A stretch of DNA of 28,711 nt from the IMG/VR virus record IMGVR_UViG_3300036945_000258, positions 1-28,711 of that record; one strand, given 5' to 3'. This document shows, in pieces, positions 1 to 6,987 of this stretch. The notes under the pieces are model-generated. The model ran no database searches and had not been told where the DNA came from. It was given only the letters and a program-made list of their open reading frames with translations. The translations under genes were made by a program, and so were the position numbers. How positions within the stretch are numbered: position 1 is the first letter of the stretch; each line of letters starts with the position of its first letter. This DNA comes from a virus.

Positions 1-1180
1 TAGGGACGACGTTACTGGACGCGGACACAAGCGTCTGCGCTTGGTAGTTCTGGAAGTACAACACGCGGCCAGAATAGCTAGCCGCCGCTGGTAACGTGAC
101 TGTGCAGGACGAACCAGACTTGTTGTTGATCAGCCAAGTCTCACCGACAGCAACCGAGAAGTTGGCCGTCTTAGTGACCGGCGGCCCGCCAATGGTTGTT
201 ATGACAGTTGACGCAGGAACGTTTTCCCACCGCAACTGCGCGCCGTCGTACTGGAGCAAATCGCCGTTTGCCAGCCCGCTGATTTCAACGTTGGAATCCG
301 TCGCGCCCAACGCCGAGCCAAACGTGGGGCGCACAAACAAAATACCGTTGGTGGCTGCGTGAACCACCGCAGCCATGATAACTTTGGGGTTAGGCGCAGC
401 GGGGACGTTCTTTGTCAACCCGCCAGCAACCGCCGGGTTGTAGTACAGAATCTGGCCGTCAACCCATGCTTCCGCGCCGCCTGTCGTGTTGATGCCTTTA
501 ACCTCGCCGAACCACGTTGCGTAGCCCCACGCATTCAAAGCGATGTTCTGCGTAGCGATGCCAAGAATGTACTCGCCTTGGTCTACGGCGAGGCCGGTCG
601 CTGGCGCGGCCAACAGACCCCCCAACGCGCCTACCGTGCCGGTGAACATCAACACCTGACCCTTGGTGATAGTGGCCGTGGCCTTGACGCGGTAGAACGT
701 CTCTTCACCGATGTCCTGAACGATCTCTCCGGTGTCTTCCATGACCACAGCAAGGGTCTTGGACCGGTCGTCGTCGTCCCAGTACAACGTACCCGTGACG
801 GTGTTGGGCACCGACTGCGGCGTGGTGTCAAACGCCACCCAAGGCAGGTTGTCCTGCTGTAGCGGCGCCATCGTGCCCAGCGACGGCTTTGGAAGCGTCT
901 GCACCTCCTGCTGCACGCTGTCAATCTGCGTCTGCAACGTTTCGACCAGACTAGTCGGCATCGACGCAAGCTGCGCCTGATCGTACAAATTGGTGAAGTC
1001 GCCGCTCAGGTCTTGCGTCGGGGGGCCTAAGTTCTGGCCGTCAAGCGCCGTGTTCGCTGATCGGAACAGCGACAGGAAGAACATGTACCATGCACGGTCG
1101 ATCAGCCCAGTCCGCTCGTCGATCAGCGGTACGCGAGGCGGCGTGATCGGCGTCGGGTTGGCGGTCGGCGACGTAGCCAT
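1..1180 (-). CDS. Virion tail-associated protein, partial (3' end beyond window)
   Basis: An open frame starts at an ATG at 1180 and runs about 393 codons to the left edge without a stop. The start overlaps the stop of the gp10-like gene (TAATG), so the two are translationally coupled. The N-terminus is proline- and threonine-rich, followed by an aromatic hydrophobic segment (AWYMFFLSLF, near residues 36-45) and a short heptad-like stretch (VETLQTQIDSVQQEVQTL). The rest is beta-rich, with glycine-heavy segments such as ITKGQVLMFTGTVGALGG. Proteins of this style are common in podovirus tail and fibre regions. In P22 the gene after gp10 encodes the tail needle gp26, so a tail-tip or fibre role is plausible from position, but I see no long trimeric coiled coil that would make it a needle. 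Function is inferred from context only. Confidence 0.75.
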   Translation of the reverse strand, partial: MATSPTANPTPITPPRVPLIDERTGLIDRAWYMFFLSLFRSANTALDGQNLGPPTQDLSGDFTNLYDQAQLASMPTSLVETLQTQIDSVQQEVQTLPKPSLGTMAPLQQDNLPWVAFDTTPQSVPNTVTGTLYWDDDDRSKTLAVVMEDTGEIVQDIGEETFYRVKATATITKGQVLMFTGTVGALGGLLAAPATGLAVDQGEYILGIATQNIALNAWGYATWFGEVKGINTTGGAEAWVDGQILYYNPAVAGGLTKNVPAAPNPKVIMAAVVHAATNGILFVRPTFGSALGATDSNVEISGLANGDLLQYDGAQLRWENVPASTVITTIGGPPVTKTANFSVAVGETWLINNKSGSSCTVTLPAAASYSGRVLYFQNYQAQTLVSASSNVVP

Positions 1181-2619
1181 TACGCTCCGGTCGGGCTAAG
1201 AATTAACTCCGCGCCCATGATGGCGATCTTGACCGGATCAGTGCCAGACAGTTCGTACACCCGGTCGCGCAGCTTGAGCGTCATCCCCAAGCGCCGCCAG
1301 AACACGCGGCGGTAATACTGCCCGATCTTGCCGATTTGCGCCCAGTGTTCGTTTGACCATGTGTGGCCGCCGTCGTCTGACCACCGCAGCATGACTTCAG
1401 GGTCGCTGCCTTGGCCCAAGTTAAGCCCCACGCCAGACTCGCAGTCAAGCTGGAGCGTGTGCTGCGCGGTACGCTTGAGGTTGTTCTGGCCGGTGGGCAG
1501 CGCCCGCCACGACCGCAACCATTTCTGAATCTGACCGTTGTCTGAGTAGTCCTCAAGATCAAAGGCGTATATGTTTGAGTTTTCATAGTCACCGACAATG
1601 ACGGTGCTATTGAAGAACATCTGACAGTTTGAACGGTGCCGCGTGAACTCGCCGTTGGTAAAGCCAGCGCGTTCGTGCCAGGCTTGGGTCGAGACATCGT
1701 AGACCCAAGTGGTATTGGCCGAAGGAAAGATCAGCACATAGAAGCTGTGGCCGTCCTGCTGGTAGGTGTAGCCAATGGCGTCAGCCATGTTGCCGTACTG
1801 CTGAATCTGCCATTCAACGGCGTGCGTGCTGATGCGCTGGCCGGTGTAGCCGTTGGCGCGGTAGACGATGCCGTGACCGCGAGCGTCAGAACCCAGCCAG
1901 AACAGTCCGTTGTCCATCTTGGCGATGGAGTACGGCGCAGCGCAGCCGATCTCGTTAAACGCGCCTTGGATGCGTTGCAGCGGGAAGTCCGACTGGCCGG
2001 AGTCGTACCAAACTTCTACAGTGCCGGTGCCGTACACCCAGACTTCGCGGTGGTCAACGATAATGCCGACCACGCCGTCGGGCGAGCCTTCCGCGCTGGC
2101 AAAGTCAAGTGGGTCAACGCTGGTGCCGTCAAGCAGGCTGGTAATCCACAGGCGCTGGCTGTTAGGCTCGTTGAAGACGAAGTAGCCGTCGAGGTATCCG
2201 ACCGTCACGGCGCCGGGGAAGTCCGGGTCCGTGATCTGCGAGAAGACGTTCGTTGTGTTGTTGTAGATGTAGCCGTTGGGATTGGCTGCGATGAACAACT
2301 GCGTGCCGTTGTCGGCCATGCTGACCGGGCCAGTGCCGCTGACGTTGCCTAGCTTGGTGGCAACGTAGGAGGTATTGATTGAGTACAACTCGCCGCCAGA
2401 GACAACAAACGCTTTCTGGCTATCGTTGGAAAACGCCCACAGTCCCCGGATGGGACCTGTGCCTATAGTTTGCAGGTTCCTGAGCCCCGGGGCGCGCTGC
2501 AAAAACGCGGGCTCTTTGCCGCCCTCGGGGATGATCTCGGGGAACAAATTGACCATGCGCGCATCCGCAGCGTTGACGCTGCGGGTGACGTAGGTTGACC
2601 CGAGGATCGGCGTCTTCAT
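1180..2619 (-). CDS. P22 gp10-like tail accessory / DNA-stabilisation protein
   Basis: The 479-residue product resembles the P22 gp10 family (packaged-DNA stabilisation protein), which forms part of the tail hub that closes the portal and anchors the tail. Recognisable points are the N-terminal NLFPE and PGLRN segments, the repeated short beta-propeller-like strands (VSGGELYSI, SMADNGTQLFIAANPNG), and the conserved C-terminal block with LRWSDDGGHTWSNE followed by RRVFWRRLG. Length is close to P22 gp10. It lies downstream of the gp4-like gene, as in P22, but 584 bp of DNA carrying an HNH gene on the other strand now separates the two. No strong Shine-Dalgarno sequence precedes its ATG, unlike most neighbours, perhaps because the insertion displaced the original leader. 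It is coupled to the next gene by TAATG. Confidence 0.87.
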   Translation of the reverse strand: MKTPILGSTYVTRSVNAADARMVNLFPEIIPEGGKEPAFLQRAPGLRNLQTIGTGPIRGLWAFSNDSQKAFVVSGGELYSINTSYVATKLGNVSGTGPVSMADNGTQLFIAANPNGYIYNNTTNVFSQITDPDFPGAVTVGYLDGYFVFNEPNSQRLWITSLLDGTSVDPLDFASAEGSPDGVVGIIVDHREVWVYGTGTVEVWYDSGQSDFPLQRIQGAFNEIGCAAPYSIAKMDNGLFWLGSDARGHGIVYRANGYTGQRISTHAVEWQIQQYGNMADAIGYTYQQDGHSFYVLIFPSANTTWVYDVSTQAWHERAGFTNGEFTRHRSNCQMFFNSTVIVGDYENSNIYAFDLEDYSDNGQIQKWLRSWRALPTGQNNLKRTAQHTLQLDCESGVGLNLGQGSDPEVMLRWSDDGGHTWSNEHWAQIGKIGQYYRRVFWRRLGMTLKLRDRVYELSGTDPVKIAIMGAELILSPTGA

Positions 2620-2654
2620 GCTACACTACCATTTATGTTGAACGGAGACTGAGC

Positions 2655-3197
2655 ATGGAAACGTGGAAACCAGTTCTTGGCTTTGAGGGTTTGTACGAGG
2701 TCAGCGACCACGGCAACGTGCGCCGCGTTGCGCGAAGCAAGACTGTAGACGCGGCCAAAGTGCCTCAAGCCAAAGAGATGTTTGCCGCTGGCGCTACGCT
2801 GAAAGAAGTTGCCGCGTTTCTTGGCGTCAGCATCTCCACGGCGCAATCTATCAAGTTGGGCAAAACGTGGGTTGGCGATCCCAGCCATCGGCTGTGCAAA
2901 ACGACTTTGTTGAAAGGGTACCTGCAAGTGTCGCTGTGCAAAAATGCAAAGTACACGCGGCGCGCCGTTCACCGATGCATGTGGGAATCGTTTAACGGAG
3001 TTATCCCCGGACGGCTTGAAGTCAACCACAAGAACCTTGACCGCGCTGACAACAAACTTGAGAACTTGGAGCTTGTGACGCATCAGCAAAACATCCGGCA
3101 CGCGATTGATGCTTACAAAAGCCAAGGGCTGTTGCGAGCGGTCAAAGGCGTCAAAGGGTTTATTGCTGGTCGGCATAGCAAGTACAACAACAATTAA
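2655..3197 (+). CDS. HNH homing endonuclease with NUMOD4 domain
   Basis: This 180-residue protein is a free-standing HNH endonuclease of the homing type. Residues 1-30 form a NUMOD4 DNA-binding motif (WKPVLGFEGLYEVSDHG). Residues 37-70 look like an inserted helix-turn-helix (LKEVAAFLGVSISTAQSI). Residues 106-150 form the HNH_3 nuclease core, with H106-R107, N124-H125-K126 and the trailing DNKLENLELV segment. I chose the ATG at 2655 over an in-frame start 60 bases upstream because GGAG lies about eight bases before it and the NUMOD4 motif begins at residue 3. The gene is on the strand opposite to all surrounding virion genes and fills the gap between the gp4-like and gp10-like genes, as expected of an invasive element. 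Its target site cannot be read from this sequence. Confidence 0.9.
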   Translation: METWKPVLGFEGLYEVSDHGNVRRVARSKTVDAAKVPQAKEMFAAGATLKEVAAFLGVSISTAQSIKLGKTWVGDPSHRLCKTTLLKGYLQVSLCKNAKYTRRAVHRCMWESFNGVIPGRLEVNHKNLDRADNKLENLELVTHQQNIRHAIDAYKSQGLLRAVKGVKGFIAGRHSKYNNN

Positions 3198-3203
3198 ACA
3201 TCT

Positions 3204-3920
3204 TTAATAGTTAGAGGCGTAGATGTTGAACCGCTGCCGGGTCGCCACGATGGCGTAGGGCATCGACATCACATCGTCAGGATTGTTGATGCGCTTCAGG
3301 TTGCGCTTGCTGGTCATAGCAATGCGCTGCACTTGAGGGCTGGGCTCGATGCCAAACTCAGGCGCGATTTCCATCGCTAGGTTGTAAGTAAAAGCGCGTA
3401 GATAGCCTGGCGGGAAGAACAGATCGGTCGCCAGCGTGGCGGGGTTGGACAGTTCTTGCACTGAGATGAAGTGCCACTCCAGGTCCCGCGTCGGGCGTGG
3501 GTAAATCAGCATCGTGATGTCCGGGAACGTGTTGTTCACAAAGATCACTTGCGGGTACGTCGAGGTGACGGTCTTGACCGCGATGCCGTCGTACTGCTGC
3601 TGATTGATGAACTTGATGCCGAACGACACGTTCGTGCCGGGGTCGCGGTAGTAGGTGGCGTCGTCCAGCAGCACTGGCCGCAGCCCCACAAACTGACCCG
3701 ATGGGCCAAGGGTGCGGCTGATCTCGCCCGCAGGCCAAGTAAAGACTTGATCTTGGGTGCTGAAGACGGACAAGCGTTCCGTGTTCCAGCTATCAATCAT
3801 CTGGTTGAGCGCCATCAGGCTGTCTTGCATGACAGCCGCCGACGACGTTTCCCCTTCGGCCAGTACACCAAGCAGCCGCAGCGCTCGATTGATTTGATCG
3901 CCAGCGGTGTATACGGCCAT
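3204..3920 (-). CDS. P22 gp4-like head completion / tail accessory protein
   Basis: The 238-residue product resembles the P22 gp4 tail accessory factor family, which docks under the portal and begins tail assembly. Diagnostic stretches are the N-terminal INRALRLLGVLAEGE and ALNQMIDSWN helices, the YPRPTRDLEWHF strand and the C-terminal FPPGYLRAFTYNLA helix followed by NLKRIN. AAGGAG lies about eight bases before the ATG. It sits just upstream of the gp10-like gene in transcription order, matching the P22 gp4-gp10 order, although an HNH gene now lies between them. P22 gp4 also has peptidoglycan hydrolase activity; I cannot identify such an active site here, so only the structural role is supported. 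Confidence 0.85.
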   Translation of the reverse strand: MAVYTAGDQINRALRLLGVLAEGETSSAAVMQDSLMALNQMIDSWNTERLSVFSTQDQVFTWPAGEISRTLGPSGQFVGLRPVLLDDATYYRDPGTNVSFGIKFINQQQYDGIAVKTVTSTYPQVIFVNNTFPDITMLIYPRPTRDLEWHFISVQELSNPATLATDLFFPPGYLRAFTYNLAMEIAPEFGIEPSPQVQRIAMTSKRNLKRINNPDDVMSMPYAIVATRQRFNIYASNY

Positions 3921-3922
3921 GC

Positions 3923-4108
3923 TCAGACTCCTTCGGCTACAGCCCTGCGAGTGTACTTACGCTTGGCTTCCAACTCATTGACAACCGCTACCACTTCAGT
4001 TTCGTCTGGATTGTACTTCGACCAGCCGTTGCGTTCGTCGTACTCCGCTTCCAAGTCGCAAATAGCCACCTTGGTGCCGTGGGTGGGGTGTTTGAGGTAG
4101 ATGTGCAT
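3923..4108 (-). CDS. Small basic hypothetical protein
   Basis: The product is 61 residues, starting MHIYLKHPTHGTKVAI. I chose the ATG at 4108 because the longer frame from 4141 would run through the GC hairpin at 4118-4135. The first half has beta-strand character (KVAICDLEAEYD), the middle holds WSKYNPDE, and the end is a charged helix (ELEAKRKYTRRAVAEG). It lies two bases upstream of the gp4-like gene in transcription order. No family is recognised. Similar short proteins near phage head-tail genes are usually annotated as hypothetical. Confidence 0.65.
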   Translation of the reverse strand: MHIYLKHPTHGTKVAICDLEAEYDERNGWSKYNPDETEVVAVVNELEAKRKYTRRAVAEGV

Positions 4109-4117
4109 GGGGTGAAA

Positions 4118-4135
4118 CGGGGGCCGAAGCCCCCG
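4118..4135 (-). terminator. GC hairpin, probable weak terminator
   Basis: Reading leftward, CGGGGGC pairs with GCCCCCG around a TTCG loop, a stable tetraloop. The tail is GTTTCAC, so the U-run is poor. It follows the stop of the small gene at 4141. It belongs to the same hairpin type found at 4377, 4863 and 24828. Confidence 0.55.
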
Positions 4136-4140
4136 GTACA

Positions 4141-4359
4141 TTAGGCAGTGATGCCGATGTTTTTCAACGCGACACGAAGCGCATTAATGGCGGTTGCCAA
4201 CTCAGTACCAGAAGCGGTATTGGTGACAGCCGTGATAGCAGCAGCTTGGACAATCGGCGTAGTGCCGTAAAAGCCAGCGGTGCCGCCAGCCTTGCCCATG
4301 ATTGCGCCATTAAGTTGCGGGTCTTCAAACGCGACGCCGACAGCTATGGTATTAGGCAT
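4141..4359 (-). CDS. Small virion-associated protein candidate
   Basis: The product is 72 residues, starting MPNTIAVGVAFEDPQL. The ATG at 4359 is preceded by AAAGGAATCATC, a strong Shine-Dalgarno leader like those of the coat and 4830 genes; a longer frame to 4395 would cross a terminator hairpin and is rejected. The C-terminal half (GFYGTTPIVQAAAITAV, then ATAINALRVALKNIGIT) is a motif often seen at the ends of small phage head-fibre or decoration-like proteins: an FYG turn, an alanine-rich linker and an amphipathic helix ending in GIT. It is flanked by GC hairpins on both sides. A virion role is inferred from this motif and from its place after the coat gene. Confidence 0.7.
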   Translation of the reverse strand: MPNTIAVGVAFEDPQLNGAIMGKAGGTAGFYGTTPIVQAAAITAVTNTASGTELATAINALRVALKNIGITA

Positions 4360-4371
4360 GATGATTCCTTT

Positions 4372-4394
4372 AAAAATGGGGGCCGTAGCCCCCA
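4372..4394 (-). terminator. Intrinsic terminator after the 4402-4830 gene
   Basis: Reading leftward, TGGGGGC pairs with GCCCCCA around a four-base TACG loop (4377-4394), followed by five Ts (4372-4376). It lies between two virion genes and would lower expression of those downstream relative to coat. Confidence 0.72.
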
Positions 4395-4401
4395 TCTAGG
4401 T

Positions 4402-4830
4402 TTAGGCCACGCGATAGATTGAATACGCTGCGTCGCCGGTTTTGCGGAAACGGAACGTGCCCGACGTATTGTTGGTCTTGGTCAGCGCATCTTGGATAAT
4501 GTCGTTACCAACCAAGGTGTTGCCCGCGCCAGCGGTAAACGTCACATCGTTGCCTGCGTCGTCACCAAGGTTGATGAATGAGCAGTCAAACGTCGAGCCG
4601 ACCTTCAAGCTAGGAAACGCCGCGTCAATCAGTGCGCCCGTCGGGAACACATAGGTGCCGGCGCTGGTGCTGCCTGCGTCCATCGTGCAGACGCCCGCAG
4701 CCAAGTTGGCCGCAGTGATAGTGACAGACGCGCCAGTCAAGGCGACGGGAGTGCTAGTGTTGGAAAAACTGATTTCGCCAAGATTGCCGTCACCAACTTG
4801 GTAACCGCCAGCGCCATTAGGGAGTGCCAT
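4402..4830 (-). CDS. Capsid decoration-like protein candidate
   Basis: The product is 142 residues, rich in Gly, Ala, Thr and Ser, and predicted all-beta (GVCTMDAGSTSAGTYVFPTG, FDCSFINLGDDAG, GTFRFRKTGDAAYSIYRVA). It lies directly downstream of the coat gene behind a terminator and starts after AAAGGAAATCT. This size, composition and position are typical of decoration or minor capsid proteins, and similar beta-rich sequences follow coat genes in many aquatic phages. I do not recognise a defined family, so the role is inferred from context. Confidence 0.72.
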   Translation of the reverse strand: MALPNGAGGYQVGDGNLGEISFSNTSTPVALTGASVTITAANLAAGVCTMDAGSTSAGTYVFPTGALIDAAFPSLKVGSTFDCSFINLGDDAGNDVTFTAGAGNTLVGNDIIQDALTKTNNTSGTFRFRKTGDAAYSIYRVA

Positions 4831-4857
4831 GATAGATTTCCTTTAAGAATGAAGTTC

Positions 4858-4878
4858 AAAAAGGGGGCCGTAGCCCCC
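4858..4878 (-). terminator. Intrinsic terminator after the coat gene
   Basis: Reading leftward, GGGGGC pairs with GCCCCC around a TACG loop (4863-4878), followed by five Ts (4858-4862). It begins nine bases after the coat stop codon. It is the cleanest copy of the recurring hairpin and would separate coat expression from the genes that follow. Confidence 0.8.
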
Positions 4879-4886
4879 GTTTCGGT

Positions 4887-6098
4887 TTAGCCCCAGAGAC
4901 GGCAAGCCATCTGCGGACGAATCGCGCTGTAGCCGTACAGAACGTCGATCCGGCAAGGCATCCGGTCGTTGTTGATGTCGTACTGGCGGACCACGCGCAG
5001 GCTGATACCGTTGTGAACGGCGCGGGCGGCCATATCGACGCCTTGCGGCAGCAACAGGTCGGCAGTGGCGAACGTGATGGCGTCCTTGTGGTAGATCAGG
5101 TTCTGAGCGTACTGGCTGGAAGCCGCACCCAGGAAGGTGACAGTTTTGCCGGTCACCGGCAGAGCAGTCATCGTCGCAAGGGCATGGCTGGCCGAGTACA
5201 TCGGAGCCACGGTCACGGTCCAAGTGCCAGACACAGCGGTGGCATCAGCCAGCGCCACGAACTGGAACAGCGAGCCGGTGGACTCTCGGGTCTGCGGGTT
5301 GACAGCGAACGAGTCAGCGATGGTGAACACATCGCCGGCCTTGATCGTGGTCGTCACAGAGCCCTGCTCCAGCAGAATCGACGAAGCGCCTTCGCTGGTC
5401 ACGCCCGGGGTCTTCACCAGCGTGCTGGCCGAAGCGTCACGCGAGCCCGTGGTGTGCTGCTTGATCGACTGAGACATGTTGATCTCGTCGAAGCCCAGCA
5501 CGCCCGTGCCCATCATGCCGTTCTTGAACTGCTTGCTGATGGTGTCGGTCGGGTTGAACAGACCCTTCATGCCTTCGACCAGCCCAGCGTTAGCGGCGGG
5601 GTTGACGGTGGCGTAACGGGGGCTCATGACAGCCGCGTTCTCGTTCAGCTTCTGTTGCGCTTGCAGCAGAACCAGCGAGGTGGACGGGGTGGTGCCGGGG
5701 CTACCAACGCTGTTGCCGATGAACTTGTACGCATTGGCAACGTCAGCGTCGATGCTGGAGGCAAGCTGGCTGATACGCGGCTTAAGCACACGCTCGGCGA
5801 AGTCGTCAAGCTGCATGGTCAGTTCAGCCGACGTGAAGTTCACGCCGATGTGCTTCTGATTGGCAACCGACAGCGTGGTGAACTGCTCGTTGTCGTCCTG
5901 GACTTGCAGGGCGGCACCGTCAGTCACCAGAGCGCGGTCGGGCAGACGAATACGCAGGGTGGAACCAATCTTGGCGCCTTCGACAGCGAAGCTGTCGTCG
6001 TACTGACGGTTCACGTTGCGGGTAAGGACGAGGTTGTTCTCCAGGATCTCCAGGGCCTTCCTGGTGATCATGTCGATGGTAAGGATCGAATTGCTCAT
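4887..6098 (-). CDS. Major capsid (coat) protein, P22 gp5-like
   Basis: The 403-residue product forms the capsid shell. It resembles the P22 coat family (gp5): an N-terminal segment with strands such as GSTLRIRLPDRALV, then a helix-rich region (LDDFAERVLKPRISQLASSIDADVA in two overlapping helices), a long insertion-like beta domain in the middle, and a conserved C-terminal end in which LYGYSAIRP parallels the P22 WYGVNATRP. Length is close to the P22 protein. The ATG at 6098 follows AGGAAATCATC. The gene comes after the scaffold gene and before a strong terminator, the usual P22-type order. Confidence 0.9.
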   Translation of the reverse strand: MSNSILTIDMITRKALEILENNLVLTRNVNRQYDDSFAVEGAKIGSTLRIRLPDRALVTDGAALQVQDDNEQFTTLSVANQKHIGVNFTSAELTMQLDDFAERVLKPRISQLASSIDADVANAYKFIGNSVGSPGTTPSTSLVLLQAQQKLNENAAVMSPRYATVNPAANAGLVEGMKGLFNPTDTISKQFKNGMMGTGVLGFDEINMSQSIKQHTTGSRDASASTLVKTPGVTSEGASSILLEQGSVTTTIKAGDVFTIADSFAVNPQTRESTGSLFQFVALADATAVSGTWTVTVAPMYSASHALATMTALPVTGKTVTFLGAASSQYAQNLIYHKDAITFATADLLLPQGVDMAARAVHNGISLRVVRQYDINNDRMPCRIDVLYGYSAIRPQMACRLWG

Positions 6099-6116
6099 GA
6101 TGATTTCCTAAAAAAG

Positions 6117-6917
6117 TTAGCGAATGCGTTGTGCCTCTAGCTTCTTCATCTGCCGCACCCTGTCAGCTTCAATCCACTGCGAGGCCGTCATGGTCTTGAT
6201 AGACCGTGGGTCCGTAGTATCGATGGCTGGCGAACCAGAGGTCCGGGCGGTTACAGGCGAAATAGGCGTTGGCGCTGAAGTTGATCGTTTGACCGGCGGT
6301 TCCGCAGCCAGCTTGGCTTCGATTTTACCGATCTCTTTTGCCTGCGCAAGCGGCGCCATGCGTGAGATACGCTCCGCGTCCTTGGGGTTGGAACCGAGAT
6401 AATAAGCCAACTCGGGGCCAATGTCCGAAGACTGGATTGTTTCTGCCATCACGTTCGTGATTGACAGCTTGGGGTTGTAGGCGACTTGCTCAAAGTCGTC
6501 GTACTTGTCCCGCGCTGCTTCCTCAAGTTCTTGATAGCTTTCGAGAACCTGCGACTGCTGCTTGGCGGCTTCGCGTTTAGCGAGCAGTTCTTCTGCCTTC
6601 TGGTAAGCCAGCGCTTCCGCGTAGGCTTCAGGAGACTCAAACTGATCAACGCTGGCCGTCGGGGCAGACTTGACAATCTGCGTTTCCGCAGACCGTTGCG
6701 CTTGCGCTTGCTCTCGTTCCCACTTACGTTGCTCTCTTGCGAGGCGTTTGCTGATCATCGCGTCGATGTCGGCCTGGGTGAATTTCTTCTCCTCGGGCGT
6801 CTGCTCGGCTTGACTCTCAACTACTTCCGGCGCGTTTTGCGCATCTTCCGGGACAGCCGTTGTCTCGGGCGCTGACGCGGATTCAACTTCCGCTAAGGCT
6901 TGAACTTCTTCAGTCAT
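6117..6917 (-). CDS. Scaffolding protein
   Basis: The 266-residue product is highly charged and mostly helical. The first 45 residues are acidic and rich in Glu, Ala and Pro. A basic and glutamine-rich coiled-coil stretch follows (AMISKRLAREQRKWEREQAQ and on). A long helix runs through AEALAYQKAEELLAKREAAK, then a serine/threonine/proline-rich linker (about residues 210-235) and a short basic C-terminal helix (RQMKKLEAQRIR). This acidic start, long coil and basic C-terminal hook match phage scaffolds, in which the C-terminal helix binds coat protein. It lies directly upstream of the coat gene, 18 bases apart. Sequence identity with known scaffolds is expected to be low, so the call rests on architecture and position. 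Confidence 0.83.
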   Translation of the reverse strand: MTEEVQALAEVESASAPETTAVPEDAQNAPEVVESQAEQTPEEKKFTQADIDAMISKRLAREQRKWEREQAQAQRSAETQIVKSAPTASVDQFESPEAYAEALAYQKAEELLAKREAAKQQSQVLESYQELEEAARDKYDDFEQVAYNPKLSITNVMAETIQSSDIGPELAYYLGSNPKDAERISRMAPLAQAKEIGKIEAKLAAEPPVKRSTSAPTPISPVTARTSGSPAIDTTDPRSIKTMTASQWIEADRVRQMKKLEAQRIR

Positions 6918-6987
6918 GATTGCTCAGGTTGAGCCCCGGTCTACTGGGCCGGTACAGTTCCTAGATTATGCGCTAAGAAGGCGCTTG

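Noticed and set aside
2622-2637. Promoter for the first HNH gene (TACACT at 2622-2627)
   Set aside because: The nearest -35-like TTGACC is 22 bases away, too far for normal recognition.
4141-4395. Longer start for the small gene at 4141
   Set aside because: The extra codons run through a terminator hairpin, while the ATG at 4359 has a strong Shine-Dalgarno.
5013-6140. 375-codon plus-strand open frame
   Set aside because: It is antisense to the coat gene and has the low-complexity composition of a shadow frame.
6950-6987. Promoter before scaffold (CATAAT at 6965-6970 with TTAGCA upstream)
   Set aside because: Reading leftward the spacer would be only 15 bases and the -35 match is poor; there is no other support.
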